64,000 nucleotides of DNA from Iodidimonas sp. SYSU 1G8 (GCF_039655775.1 NZ_JBBYXJ010000001.1:1178001-1242000), one strand, 5' to 3'; shown: positions 1 to 8,988, numbered from the stretch's first letter. Translations and numbers: made by a program. Notes: a model not told the origin generated them from the letters alone.

Positions 1-293
1 ATGAAGTCAAGTCGCGCGCCCTTGATCGGCGCGAAGACGAGCCAGAGATCCGGCACGGAACTCTGCATCCGGACGGACGCTTCGGCACGCGCGGCGCCAC
101 TCTTCTTGCCCAGCGCCGTCAACGCGATGGTCCATTCGCCGTCGCGGCCATTGAACGCATGCAACCTGTCGCCTTCGCGCTGGCGCATGACCGCGCGCAG
201 ATAATGGACCTGGTCGCCGGTCAGCGCGATATCCGCGCCGGGAGTCAGCGGCTGGTCGATGAACAGACGGATTTTCGAGGGGTCGTAGGCCAT
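1..293 (-). CDS. rsmE: 16S rRNA m3U1498 methyltransferase RsmE, N-terminal part (cut by window edge)
   Basis: Reading the minus strand from the ATG whose complement is at 291-293 gives 97 codons running off the window edge. The product begins MAYDPSKIRLFIDQPL and continues with GDQVHYLRAVMRQREGD, a segment ending FNGRDGEWTI, and LVFAPIKGARLDF. This is the N-terminal PUA-like RNA-binding domain of RsmE followed by the start of its SPOUT methyltransferase domain. The enzyme methylates U1498 of 16S rRNA in the 30S subunit using S-adenosylmethionine. It is divergent from ubiA with 67 bp between starts, an arrangement common in alphaproteobacteria. The catalytic knot lies outside the window. Confidence 0.88.
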   Translation of the reverse strand, partial: MAYDPSKIRLFIDQPLTPGADIALTGDQVHYLRAVMRQREGDRLHAFNGRDGEWTIALTALGKKSGAARAEASVRMQSSVPDLWLVFAPIKGARLDF

Positions 294-360
294 GACGGTG
301 TGTTGCTCCAGAACCCCGATAGCGCTAACACACTTCGATGACGAAGCGAAAGCCAGCCTG

Positions 361-1299
361 ATGGAGCCCGCAACCGCCCGCCCCGCCGACGCCGTGCCCG
401 ATGGCTGGGTCGACCGGTGGCTCCCCGCCGACCTGCGACCATGGGCGCGGCTCATGCGGCTCGACCGGCCGGTCGGTGCGTGGCTGCTGCTGTGGCCATG
501 CTGGTGGAGCACCGTGCTGGCCGCCGGCGCGGCCGAGGTTAGGCCCTGGGACATGCGCGTGCTGGCGCCGCTGGCGGCCTTCGCCGCCGGCGCGCTGGTG
601 ATGCGGGCGGCCGGCTGCGCCGTCAACGACATCTGGGACCGTGACATCGACGGCAAGGTGGCGCGTACCGCAGGACGCCCGATCGCCAGCGGCGCCATCA
701 GCGTCACGGGCGCGCTGACCCTGGTGGCCGCGCTGGGGCTGCTGGGTCTCGCGATCTTGCTGTCGTTCAATGCGCCGACCATCGTGGTCGCCATCGCCTC
801 GTTGCCACTGGTCGTGCTCTATCCTCTCGCGAAGCGCGTCACTCACTGGCCGCAGGCGGTGCTCGGGATCGTCTTCAACTGGGGTGCCCTGCTCGGCTGG
901 ACGGCGGTCACGGGCGACTACCCGGGTTGGCCTGCCGCCGCGCTTTATGCCGGCTGCTTCTTCTGGACGCTGGGCTACGACACCATCTACGCGCACCAGG
1001 ACCGGGAGGACGACATCAAGGCCGGCGTACGGTCGTCGGCCCTGGCGCTGGGCTGCAACACCGCCCCGGCTCTGGCGGTCTTCTATGGCCTTGCCGTGCT
1101 GTCGTGGGGATCCGCCGGCTGGCTGACCGGCGCCGGGCCGGTGTTCTACGCTGGCCTCGCGCTAGCCGCCGCGCATTTCGCCTGGCAGATCCGCAGGCTC
1201 GACATCGATGACCCGGCCAACTGCCTGGGTCTGTTCCGGTCCAACATACGCTTTGGCTGGATCGTCTTTGCTGCCATCATGGCTGGCCAACTGGGGTAA
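361..1299 (+). CDS. ubiA: 4-hydroxybenzoate polyprenyltransferase UbiA
   Basis: 312 aa polytopic inner-membrane prenyltransferase that attaches the polyprenyl tail to 4-hydroxybenzoate in ubiquinone biosynthesis. Both Asp-rich Mg-diphosphate motifs are visible: NDIWDRDID at about residues 89-97 and YDTIYAHQDREDD at about 206-218. The N-terminal LMRLDRPVGAWLLLWP segment is typical of bacterial UbiA. An in-frame upstream start at 292 would overlap rsmE and add a non-conserved leader, so I chose the ATG at 361, although no strong Shine-Dalgarno precedes it. It is followed 9 bp later by ubiD, so the two probably form one transcript. Confidence 0.93.
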   Translation: MEPATARPADAVPDGWVDRWLPADLRPWARLMRLDRPVGAWLLLWPCWWSTVLAAGAAEVRPWDMRVLAPLAAFAAGALVMRAAGCAVNDIWDRDIDGKVARTAGRPIASGAISVTGALTLVAALGLLGLAILLSFNAPTIVVAIASLPLVVLYPLAKRVTHWPQAVLGIVFNWGALLGWTAVTGDYPGWPAAALYAGCFFWTLGYDTIYAHQDREDDIKAGVRSSALALGCNTAPALAVFYGLAVLSWGSAGWLTGAGPVFYAGLALAAAHFAWQIRRLDIDDPANCLGLFRSNIRFGWIVFAAIMAGQLG

Positions 1300-1308
1300 G
1301 ACCGACAG

Positions 1309-2823
1309 ATGCCCTATTCTTCCCTGCGCGATTTCATGGCGACCCTCGAGGCTCGCGGCCTGCTGGCACGGGTCAGCGAGCCGGTGTCCACGGTGCTGGA
1401 GATGACCGAAATCCAGACCCGCCTGCTGGCCGAGGGCGGCCCCGCCGTACTGTTCGAGAACGCCCTGAAACCGGACGGCACGCGGAGCGACGTACCGGTG
1501 CTGGTCAACCTGTTCGGTACGGTGGAACGGGTGGCGCTGGGCATGGACCGCAGGCCGGAAGAACTGCGCGAGGTCGGCGAGACGCTGGCGTTCCTGCGCC
1601 AACCCGAGCCGCCCGGCGGCTGGCGCGAGGCGCTGGACATGCTGCCGCTGCTGCGCACGGTGATGGCGATGAAGCCGAAGACGGTGTCCTCGGCGCCGGT
1701 GCATCAGGTCGTGCTCAAGGGCGACGACATCGATCTGTCGGCCCTGCCCGTCCAGACCTGCTGGCCGGGCGAGCCCGCGCCGCTGATCACGTGGCCGCTG
1801 GTGGTGACCAAGGGTCCGGGCAAGCGCAAGGAGGACGATTTCAACCTGGGCATCTACCGCATGCAGGTGACGGGCCGAAACACGGCCATCATGCGCTGGC
1901 TCAAGCACCGTGGCGGCGCGCAGCATCACCAGCGCTGGGCGCAGGAAAAGTCCGAACCGCTGCCCGCCGCCGTGGTCATCGGCGCCGATCCGGGCACCAT
2001 CCTCGCGGCGGTGACCCCGGTCCCCGATACGCTGTCCGAATACCAGTTCGCCGGCCTGCTGCGTGGCCGCAAGGTCGAGCTTGTCGATTGCAAGACGGTG
2101 CCGCTCAAGGTTCCGGCCGAGGCCGAGATCGTCCTGGAGGGCCACGTTTCGCTGACCGACTACGCCGATGAAGGCCCGTATGGCGATCACACGGGCTACT
2201 ACAATTCGGTCGAGAAATTTCCGGTGTTCACCATCTCGGCGATCACCATGCGCCGCGACCCGATCTACCTGTCCACCTTCACGGGCCGTCCGCCCGACGA
2301 ACCCAGCGTGCTGGGCGAGGCGCTCAACGAGGTGTTCATTCCACTGCTGCGCCAGCAGTTCCCCGAGATCACCGATTTCTGGCTGCCGCCGGAAGGCTGC
2401 TCCTACCGCATCGCGGTGGTGTCCATGCGCAAGGCCTACCCCGGCCACGCCAAGCGTGTCATGCTCGGCGTCTGGTCCTATCTGCGGCAGTTCATGTACA
2501 CCAAGTGGGTGATCGTGGTGGATGACGACATCGACGCCCGGAACTGGAAAGATGTCATGTGGGCGATCGCCACCCGCATGGACCCCGCGCGCGACATCAC
2601 CCTGATCGAGAACACCCCCATCGACTATCTGGACTTCGCCTCGCCCGAGGAGAGCCTGGGCAGCAAGATCGGGCTGGACGCGACCAACAAGTGGCCGCCC
2701 GAGACCAAGCGCGAATGGGGCCGCGAAATCCGCATGTCGGACGAGGTGATCCGGTCGGTCACGGAAAAATGGGCGCGCCTCGGTCTTCCGGGCAGCGGCA
2801 AGCCGATCTGGAGCGACCGATGA
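1309..2823 (+). CDS. ubiD: UbiD-family 3-polyprenyl-4-hydroxybenzoate decarboxylase
   Basis: 504 aa, full length for UbiD. It decarboxylates 3-polyprenyl-4-hydroxybenzoate with prenylated FMN and a divalent metal. Visible signatures are the prFMN/metal region [13 protein letters not shown] (from about residue 179), followed by [10 protein letters not shown], and the acidic catalytic segment [12 protein letters not shown] (about 288-299). [12 protein letters not shown] and [15 protein letters not shown] also fit the family. It sits 9 bp after ubiA, which supports the ubiquinone role over an aromatic-degradation role. The prFMN synthase UbiX is not in the window. Other UbiD homologues act on different aromatic acids, so substrate assignment rests on context. 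Confidence 0.9.
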   Translation: MPYSSLRDFMATLEARGLLARVSEPVSTVLEMTEIQTRLLAEGGPAVLFENALKPDGTRSDVPVLVNLFGTVERVALGMDRRPEELREVGETLAFLRQPEPPGGWREALDMLPLLRTVMAMKPKTVSSAPVHQVVLKGDDIDLSALPVQTCWPGEPAPLITWPLVVTKGPGKRKEDDFNLGIYRMQVTGRNTAIMRWLKHRGGAQHHQRWAQEKSEPLPAAVVIGADPGTILAAVTPVPDTLSEYQFAGLLRGRKVELVDCKTVPLKVPAEAEIVLEGHVSLTDYADEGPYGDHTGYYNSVEKFPVFTISAITMRRDPIYLSTFTGRPPDEPSVLGEALNEVFIPLLRQQFPEITDFWLPPEGCSYRIAVVSMRKAYPGHAKRVMLGVWSYLRQFMYTKWVIVVDDDIDARNWKDVMWAIATRMDPARDITLIENTPIDYLDFASPEESLGSKIGLDATNKWPPETKREWGREIRMSDEVIRSVTEKWARLGLPGSGKPIWSDR

Positions 2824-2866
2824 ACCCGGAAGCCCCGTCTTCCCCTGTCACACGGAGCCGTTGAGC

Positions 2867-4000
2867 ATGGCGCGGATCTTTCTGCTGATCGTCGGCGGCA
2901 TCGTCATCTTCATCATCGTGGCGCTGCTGGTCATCGCGGCGTTCAAGGACGAGCTGGCCTATCTGTCGATGACGCCGGGCGATCCGTTCGACGCGGCCGC
3001 CGTGCCGCCGGCGCCGGATTACGCGCAGCCGTCGGCCTGGGCCGCCCGTCCGGAAACCCGGGACGCCGCCGACCAGATTCCCGCGGCCTCGCGCGCCCGC
3101 AACAACCAGGCGGACGCCGAGGTCGACGTGTTCTTCATCGCGCCGACGACTTATTACAACCGGAAGAGCTGGAACGGCGCCATCGACGACGCCGACGCAC
3201 GCGAGCGCATGGACGAATTCGTGCTCAAGTATCAGGCGAGCGCCTTCAACGGCGCTGGCCGCATCTACGCCCCGCTCTATCGCCAGGCCACGCTGGGTGC
3301 CTTCTTCCCCAAGAACAGGGAGGACGGCGACAAGGCGCTGGAGGTTGCGTATGAAGATGTCAGACGCGCCTTCCGCCACTACATGGACACCGACAACAAG
3401 GGCCGTCCGTTCATTCTCGCGGCGCACAGCCAGGGCAGCCGCCATCTGGTCAACCTGCTGCGCGACGAAATCGACGGCACGCCGCTGGCCCAGCGCATGA
3501 TCGCGGCCTACGCCGTGGGCTTTGCCCTGCCGACCGACCTGTTCACTCGGGTATACAAGACGATCCAACCCTGCGCGGCACCCACCCAGACCGGGTGCGT
3601 GGTCAGCTGGAACAGTTTTTCCGCGCAGGATTCCGATCCCAGCAGTCTCTTCGACAATATCGGCTTCCAGTTCGACGGCGCCTACGAGAGCAACACCGGC
3701 AAGACGCTGCTCTGCGTCAATCCCCTGCGATGGACGCAGACCGGTGACGTCGCGCCCGCCAATGAAAACCTCGGCGCGATCCCGACGACCGATGGCGCGA
3801 TGAGCAAGCCTGAAGCCGGTGTGACCGGCGCGCGGTGCCGGGACGGTGTCCTCTACATCTCGCCGCCGCAGGAGAACGGTTTCAGCGGCCTGGTGCTGCC
3901 GGGCGGCAACTACCACATCTATGACTACAATCTGTTCTACATGAACATCCGCCGCAACGCGGAGGAACGCACGAGAGCCTATCTCGCCGCCGCTTCGTGA
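2867..4000 (+). CDS. DUF3089 family alpha/beta-hydrolase-like protein, membrane anchored
   Basis: 377 aa. One N-terminal hydrophobic segment (about residues 4-28) followed by a soluble domain matching the DUF3089 family: DVFFIAPTTYYN, RIYAPLYRQATLGAF and PFILAAHSQGSRHL. HSQGS (residues 187-191) resembles a nucleophile elbow with Ser188, though with His rather than Gly in the first position of GxSxG. Likely exposed on the periplasmic side of the inner membrane. Substrate unknown. A TTG two codons earlier is possible, but the ATG at 2867 lies 9 nt after a GGAG. It follows ubiD by 43 bp; the link to ubiquinone is unclear. Confidence 0.75.
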   Translation: MARIFLLIVGGIVIFIIVALLVIAAFKDELAYLSMTPGDPFDAAAVPPAPDYAQPSAWAARPETRDAADQIPAASRARNNQADAEVDVFFIAPTTYYNRKSWNGAIDDADARERMDEFVLKYQASAFNGAGRIYAPLYRQATLGAFFPKNREDGDKALEVAYEDVRRAFRHYMDTDNKGRPFILAAHSQGSRHLVNLLRDEIDGTPLAQRMIAAYAVGFALPTDLFTRVYKTIQPCAAPTQTGCVVSWNSFSAQDSDPSSLFDNIGFQFDGAYESNTGKTLLCVNPLRWTQTGDVAPANENLGAIPTTDGAMSKPEAGVTGARCRDGVLYISPPQENGFSGLVLPGGNYHIYDYNLFYMNIRRNAEERTRAYLAAAS

Positions 4001-4064
4001 ATTTTCCGTGACAGCCGCATGACCGGCTTTACCCAGTCAACGCGCCCTCCTATAGACGGTCGCC

Positions 4065-4640
4065 ATGAGAATATTGCTCCGTAGCGCCCTGCTGCTTGCC
4101 TGCCTCGCCGGCGTCTCGCCGGCCTGGTCAGCCCCTCTTCCACCACCGCGCATCGCGACCGTCGATCTGCAGGAATTGAGTCGTATGTCGAAGGCGACGG
4201 CGGATCTGGACCGCAAGGTCAACGCGGCCAAGCAGGCGTTCCGCGAGAACGCCAAATTCAAGTACGAGAAAATCCAGGAAGAATTGCGCGACTTCCGCGT
4301 CGAGTCCGCGGCTATCCCACAAGCGGAGCGGGCCGAGCGGCAATCGTCGCTGGAACAGCGCATCGCCGGATTGGCCGAGGAAGAAAAAACCGCGATGGCG
4401 GCGATCGATTCGCGCGGCGAGGCGACGATGGCCGCGCTGCAGGGCAAGCTTACCGGGATCATCAAGGAGATCGCCGACGGCCTGACCGTCGATCTGGTGC
4501 TGGAGAAGACGTCCTACGACGCTCTGGTTAAGGACAAGCTGCTGGCGGCCGGGGCCAACGACATCACCGGCCTCGTCCTCGTCTTCCTCAACGACCAGAT
4601 TCCGACGGTCGAGCTGGCCCCCGAAGGAGCCGCGCCATGA
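4065..4640 (+). CDS. OmpH/Skp-family periplasmic protein (first of tandem pair)
   Basis: 191 aa with a signal peptide (cleavage after about residue 23, AWSA), then RIATVDLQELSRMS and a long charged helical region (about 45-130) predicted to form a coiled coil. This is the layout of OmpH/Skp chaperones: a short beta segment, alpha-helical tentacles, then a C-terminal VDLVLEKTSYDAL-type strand. Skp proteins hold unfolded outer-membrane proteins in the periplasm. Here it is not next to bamA or lpxD, where the main skp usually lies, so this may be a paralogue with a different client. The stop overlaps the start of the next gene (ATGA at 4637-4640). Confidence 0.72.
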   Translation: MRILLRSALLLACLAGVSPAWSAPLPPPRIATVDLQELSRMSKATADLDRKVNAAKQAFRENAKFKYEKIQEELRDFRVESAAIPQAERAERQSSLEQRIAGLAEEEKTAMAAIDSRGEATMAALQGKLTGIIKEIADGLTVDLVLEKTSYDALVKDKLLAAGANDITGLVLVFLNDQIPTVELAPEGAAP

Positions 4641-5209
4641 AACGCTTCCTCGCCATCGCCGCCCTCGTCCTGATGCCCGCCGCGGCCATGGCCCAGGCCG
4701 CTCCGGCCGAGACGGCGAGCGCCTCCAGCGCTTTTCTGGTGCTGGACACGGATCGCGTCGCCGCCGAAGCCACGGCGATGCAGGCGATCTATGACCAGAT
4801 CGAGCGGCAGAAGACCATCGAAGCCGCCGCCTACAACATGGCGCTCGACAAGCTCGAGAGCGAGTTCGATCCCGTCCGCGCCCAGAGCGCGACGATGGAC
4901 GCGGCCGAGTACGAGAAAGCGGTCACGCGCTTCAACGAGATCAAGGCGGAGATCGACGGCGTGCTCAAGCAGGCGCAGGACCGGCTGATGGCGGCGGGCG
5001 AAAAGGCCATCGCCGAATTCAACGCCGCGGCCAACGAGGTCGGCCAGCAATTGCTCAAGGAGCACGGCGCCAGCCGTTTCCTCGATGGCGCGGCTGTCCT
5101 GTATGTGCGCGAGGGGTCCGGTTACGACGTGACCAGCGAGGCCATCAAGCGCATCAATGCCCGTCTGCCGACCGTGAAGGTGGATATACCTCCGCCGGCC
5201 AAGTCCTGA
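4637..5209 (+). CDS. OmpH/Skp-family periplasmic protein (second of tandem pair)
   Basis: 190 aa, signal peptide ending AAAMAQ, then FLVLDTDRVAAEATAMQ, matching the first strand and helix of OmpH-like proteins, a central helical region (about 50-140) rich in Glu, Lys and Ala, and a C-terminal segment AVLYVREGSGYDVTSEAIK resembling Skp. It starts within the stop codon of the upstream OmpH-like gene, indicating translational coupling. The two proteins share architecture but little sequence identity by eye, so they may form a mixed oligomer or handle different clients. Confidence 0.68.
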   Translation: MKRFLAIAALVLMPAAAMAQAAPAETASASSAFLVLDTDRVAAEATAMQAIYDQIERQKTIEAAAYNMALDKLESEFDPVRAQSATMDAAEYEKAVTRFNEIKAEIDGVLKQAQDRLMAAGEKAIAEFNAAANEVGQQLLKEHGASRFLDGAAVLYVREGSGYDVTSEAIKRINARLPTVKVDIPPPAKS

Positions 5210-5211
5210 GG

Positions 5212-5997
5212 TCAGGAGAAGGTGAACCGCGGCGGCCGCTTGCCGAGGAACGCCGCCACTCCCTCCCGGTAATCCTCGCCTTCATACGCGCCCATGGCGA
5301 GCGCCCAGCTTTCCTCGGTCTCGGCCAGCGCGCCATCCGCGATCAGGCCAATCACGCGTTTCAGAGCCCGAACGGAATATTGCGAGTTGCGGCAGATCTG
5401 CGCGGCGAAGGCACGCGTCTGCGCCTCGATTTCATCCAGCGGATAGAGCGCGGTCGCCAGACCGATCGCCAGTGCCTCGTCCGCCGCCACGGCGCGGCCG
5501 GTGAACATCATGCTCTTGGCATGAGACGGCCCGACGACATCCACGAGTTGCTTCATGTCCTCGAGCGTATACGCCAGACCAAGCCGGGCCGGTGGAATGC
5601 CGAACCGGGCCTCGGGCGACGCGAAGCGGATGTCGCAGGTCAGGGCGATGGCGCAGCCGCCGCCCATGCAGATTCCCCGCACCATGGCGATGGTGGGCTT
5701 GGTCATGGCCGTCAACGCGCGCAAGCCCTGGGTGATGGCGGCGCGGTTGGCGTCGCGCAGGGCGGCATCGGTATTGAGGACCTCGAATTCCGAGATGTCG
5801 GCCCCGGCGCTGAATGCTTTCGGCGCCGCGCCGCGCACCACCAGCACCTTGATCGCCGGATCGGCCTCGGCCTGGGCGGTCAGATGGGGAATCGCTTCCC
5901 ACATGGCCTGGCTGAGGGCGTTGTGCTTGTCGGGCCGGTCGATGGTAAGCCATGCCAGCTCGCCATCCTTTTCCAGATAGATGGGGCCTTCGCTCAC
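5212..5997 (-). CDS. Enoyl-CoA hydratase/isomerase (crotonase) family protein lacking both canonical catalytic Glu
   Basis: 261 aa, full-length crotonase fold. The oxyanion-hole segments AFSAGADISEFE (from about residue 61) and GICMGGGCAIALTCDIRFAS (about 108-127) are intact, so it should bind an acyl-CoA and stabilise an enolate. Aligned to mammalian hydratase, the Glu144 position (GGGCE) is Ala116 and the Glu164 position (QPE) is Pro136. Hydration by the standard two-glutamate mechanism is therefore unlikely; isomerase, hydrolase, decarboxylase or other chemistry is possible. It lies convergent to the OmpH pair (2 bp gap), with its start 10 bp after the end of the methyltransferase at 6008-6766, so they may share a transcript. 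Confidence 0.85.
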   Translation of the reverse strand: MSEGPIYLEKDGELAWLTIDRPDKHNALSQAMWEAIPHLTAQAEADPAIKVLVVRGAAPKAFSAGADISEFEVLNTDAALRDANRAAITQGLRALTAMTKPTIAMVRGICMGGGCAIALTCDIRFASPEARFGIPPARLGLAYTLEDMKQLVDVVGPSHAKSMMFTGRAVAADEALAIGLATALYPLDEIEAQTRAFAAQICRNSQYSVRALKRVIGLIADGALAETEESWALAMGAYEGEDYREGVAAFLGKRPPRFTFS

Positions 5998-6007
5998 ATG
6001 ATTTTCC

Positions 6008-6766
6008 TTAGGTTCGGGGCGCCGGATCGCGGCCCAGTGTCTCCCTGAGCGACACGACGCGGCCGATGAGGATCAGCACCGGCGGCGCCAGATGCACCTC
6101 CCGGACCCGGGCGGGAAGGCTTTCGATGGTGCCCAGAACGACCGTTTCGTCCTCGAGCGTGCCTTTGGATACGGCCATGGCGGGCTGGTCCGCCGGCATG
6201 CCGGCGGCGATCAGATTGGCGCTGATCTCGGGCAGCTTGGCGAGGCCCATATAGACGACGAGCGTGGTGTCCGGATCGGCCAGACTGGCCCAATTGAGAT
6301 CGAGGGGTACGTTCTTGCCGCACTGGCCCGTGACGAAGCGCACGCCATTGGCAAGGCCGCGATGGGTCAGCGGCACGCCCAGGCCGGCCAGAACGCCGGA
6401 GGCCGCGGTAATCCCGGGCACCACCTCGAACGGCACGCTCGCCTCGGCGAGCACGAGAGCCTCCTCGCCGCCCCGGCCGAAAATGTAGGGATCGCCGCCC
6501 TTCAGGCGCACGACCGTCTTGCCTTGCCGCGCGAGCGTCACCAGCAACTGGCTGATTTCGGACTGGGGCAGCGAATGGGTGCCGCCTTCCTTGCCTACAT
6601 AGACGCGCACGGCATGGGCCGGAATTTCGGACAGAATCTCGTCCGATACCAGACGGTCGTAGACGACGGCGTCGGCGGCGCGCAGCACGCGCAGCGCCTT
6701 GACCGTGATGAGGTCGGGATCGCCGGGACCGGCGCCGACCAGGTAGACCCTCGATTCTCCTGCCAT
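6008..6766 (-). CDS. cobA: Uroporphyrinogen-III C-methyltransferase (SUMT)
   Basis: 252 aa, stand-alone SUMT length, not fused to CysG or HemD domains. It methylates uroporphyrinogen III at C2 and C7 with SAM to give precorrin-2 for cobalamin or sirohaem. Conserved motifs in order: VYLVGAGPGDPDLITVKA (N terminus), VVYDRLV, GKEGGTHSLPQ, VVRLKGGDPYIFGRGGEEA, FEVVPGITAASGVLA, PLTHRG and TLVVYMGLAKL. It is divergent from the Zn-type TonB receptor, with the Zur-like palindrome in the 131 bp between them, and is upstream of the crotonase on the same strand. Whether it serves B12 or sirohaem cannot be decided here, as no other cob or cys genes are in view. Confidence 0.9.
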   Translation of the reverse strand: MAGESRVYLVGAGPGDPDLITVKALRVLRAADAVVYDRLVSDEILSEIPAHAVRVYVGKEGGTHSLPQSEISQLLVTLARQGKTVVRLKGGDPYIFGRGGEEALVLAEASVPFEVVPGITAASGVLAGLGVPLTHRGLANGVRFVTGQCGKNVPLDLNWASLADPDTTLVVYMGLAKLPEISANLIAAGMPADQPAMAVSKGTLEDETVVLGTIESLPARVREVHLAPPVLILIGRVVSLRETLGRDPAPRT

Positions 6767-6850
6767 AGCCCCAACTAGGCAACCCGGCGCGGAAAAGCAA
6801 GTGCGGCTATCGGCGGCCCGGCTTGTCCGATAACCGGCGTTGACCGGATA

Positions 6851-6871
6851 GAATGTTATGTTATTACATCC
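6851..6871. promoter_or_regulatory. Zur-box-like palindrome upstream of ZnuD-like receptor
   Basis: An AT-rich dyad in a GC-rich intergenic region, centred on 6861: outer arms GATGT/ACATC-like, core TGTTATGTTATTACA. About 14 of 21 positions are symmetric. It resembles zinc-uptake regulator sites (TGTTATA-type half-sites). It lies 26 bp before the GTG start of a receptor with His-rich loops, which is the expected target of zinc repression. It could also affect the divergent SUMT gene. Confidence 0.6.
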
Positions 6872-6897
6872 TCTGAATTCACCGATAGGAGATCACC

Positions 6898-8988
6898 GTG
6901 CGATACCTGGCCCTCGGCACCGCCCTGCTCACCGTTTCCACCGGCGCGATGGCGGCCGAGACGGCGACGCCGGTGCGCCCTGGCGAAGAGATCGTCGTGA
7001 CGGCGCGCCCCACGGCGACCGACCGGTTCAGCCTGCTTCAGAGCACCACGGCGCTGTCGTCGGACAGCCTGCAGCTGCGCATGGAAAGCTCCATCGGCGA
7101 AACGCTGGCGAGCCTGCCCGGCTTCAGCTCGACCTTCTTCGGCCCCGGCGCGTCACGACCGATCGTTCGCGGCCTGGACGGCGACCGCATCCGGGTGCTG
7201 GTCAACGGCCTGGGCTCCATCGACGCCTCGTCGGTCAGCCCGGATCACGCTGTCGCCACCGACCCGCTCGGCGCGCAGCGAATCGAGGTCGTCCGGGGTC
7301 CTGCCAACCTGATGTATGGCAGCAACGCGGTGGGCGGCGTGGTGAACGTGATCGACGGCCGCATCGCCGAGCGCCTGCCGGAAGAGCCCGTCAGCGGTCA
7401 GATCGACCTGCTGTATGGCAGCGCGGCCAATGAAGTCGGCGGGGCCGCGCATGTGGATGCGGCCATGGGCAATTTCGTCCTCCACCTCAAGGGCTTCTAC
7501 CGCGACACCGGCGACTACCGGGTGCCGCGCGGCGCGCTGCTGGAAGACCATGACGACCATGAGCACGCGCACGAGGAAGGCGAGGAGGATCACCACGGCG
7601 AGACACCGCTGCGCCGGGTTGGCAACAGCGCCACCGAGAGCGTTGGCGGTACGGTCGGTCTTTCCTACGTCTGGGAGAACGGCTTCCTTGGCGCCGCGTA
7701 TTCACGGCTCGATACGCGGTACGGCATTCCTTCCGGCGGGCACGTCCATGCCGGCGAGGAGGAAGAGGATCATGATCATGATCATGATCATGATCACGAC
7801 CACGGTGAGGAAGAAGAATCCGTGGGAATCGACCTGGTGCAGGACCGCATCGACGTGGCGGGCGAAGTGCGCGGCGACATGCTGATCTTCGAGGCGGCGC
7901 GGGTGCGTTTCGGGTACGCCGACTACACCCATACGGAGCTGGAGAACGGCGAGGTCGGCACGATCTTCAACAACAAGGGCTGGGAAGGCCGGCTCGAACT
8001 GGTGCAGAAGCCGCTGATGGAGGGCAACTGGACCGGCGCGTCCGGAATCCAGCTGACGTCGCGCGACTTCGAGGCGATCGGCGACGAGGCGTTCGTGCCG
8101 CCGAGCGAGACCTTCAACTGGGGCGCCTTCACCTTTCAGGAATGGGTGCTGGGCCAGCTGACACTGGAGCTGGGCATGCGGTTCGAGAGCCAGTCGGTCG
8201 AGGCGCTGGGGGTGAAGCGGGATTTCGACAATGTCAGCGCGTCCAGCGGCCTGGCCTGGAGCCCGAACGACGACTGGCTGGTCGGCGTGACGCTGGGCCG
8301 CTCGAAGCGCGCGCCGACGGCGGAGGAGCTGTTCGCCGACGGGCCACATCTGGCCATCGGCGCCTTCGAGATCGGCGACCCGACCCTGAAATCCGAGACC
8401 TCGGTCAATCTGGAGGCGTTCGTGCGCAAGCGGTCCGGCCCGGTGACCGGCGCGCTGACCGGCTACATGACCTGGTACGACGATTTCATCAGCCAGTCGT
8501 TCAACGGGGCCGAGGAGGACGGCCTGCCGGTGCTGGTGCGCGGCCAGACCGACGCCCGTTTTCAGGGCGTGGAACTGGAGCTGGGCGTCGAGGCCATCCG
8601 CACCGATAGCTGGTCGCTGAAATTCGACGGCACGGCCGACTATGTCCGCGCCACCGACCGGGCGACGGGTACGCCCCTGCCCCGCATCCCGGCCTTCCGC
8701 TTCATGGTGGGCGCCGAGTACGAGCGGGACTGGGTGACCGGCCGGGTCGAGGTGCAGCGCGTCGGCAAGCAGAACCGGGTGGCCGCGTTCGAGGAAGAAA
8801 CCGATGGCTATACCTTCCTGAATGCCAGCCTGGCGTTCCGGCCCTTCACCGACCGCCGGAACGTGACCCTGCTCATTCGCGGCAAGAACCTGACCAATGC
8901 CATTGCCCGGGCGCACACCTCGTTCCTGAAGGAGGTCGCCCCGCTGGCGGGCCGCGATGTGCGGGTGTCGCTCCAAGTGGGATTCTGA
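6898..8988 (+). CDS. znuD: TonB-dependent outer-membrane receptor, ZnuD-like (probable zinc uptake)
   Basis: 696 aa. Signal peptide to about residue 20, TonB box EEIVVTARP (30-38), plug domain with LPGFSSTFFGPGASRPIVRG and RIEVVRGPANLMYGSNAVGG, then a 22-strand barrel ending in VRVSLQVGF with terminal Phe. Two extracellular-loop regions are very rich in His, Asp and Glu: about residues 214-235, and 286-305 containing six HD-type dipeptides. Such loops mark ZnuD and other zinc receptors. The Zur-like site upstream agrees. The GTG start has AGGAG 6 nt before it. Copper or haem cannot be excluded. The second His loop is encoded by a GATCAT hexanucleotide repeat. Confidence 0.85.
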   Translation: MRYLALGTALLTVSTGAMAAETATPVRPGEEIVVTARPTATDRFSLLQSTTALSSDSLQLRMESSIGETLASLPGFSSTFFGPGASRPIVRGLDGDRIRVLVNGLGSIDASSVSPDHAVATDPLGAQRIEVVRGPANLMYGSNAVGGVVNVIDGRIAERLPEEPVSGQIDLLYGSAANEVGGAAHVDAAMGNFVLHLKGFYRDTGDYRVPRGALLEDHDDHEHAHEEGEEDHHGETPLRRVGNSATESVGGTVGLSYVWENGFLGAAYSRLDTRYGIPSGGHVHAGEEEEDHDHDHDHDHDHGEEEESVGIDLVQDRIDVAGEVRGDMLIFEAARVRFGYADYTHTELENGEVGTIFNNKGWEGRLELVQKPLMEGNWTGASGIQLTSRDFEAIGDEAFVPPSETFNWGAFTFQEWVLGQLTLELGMRFESQSVEALGVKRDFDNVSASSGLAWSPNDDWLVGVTLGRSKRAPTAEELFADGPHLAIGAFEIGDPTLKSETSVNLEAFVRKRSGPVTGALTGYMTWYDDFISQSFNGAEEDGLPVLVRGQTDARFQGVELELGVEAIRTDSWSLKFDGTADYVRATDRATGTPLPRIPAFRFMVGAEYERDWVTGRVEVQRVGKQNRVAAFEEETDGYTFLNASLAFRPFTDRRNVTLLIRGKNLTNAIARAHTSFLKEVAPLAGRDVRVSLQVGF
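7768..7803 (+). repeat. In-frame hexanucleotide repeat (GATCAT x4 plus two variants) coding His-Asp loop
   Basis: Four perfect GATCAT units (7768-7791) followed by GATCAC and GACCAC. Each unit encodes Asp-His, so slippage would lengthen or shorten the metal-binding loop of the receptor without a frameshift. The last two degenerate units look like decayed copies. Confidence 0.9.
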
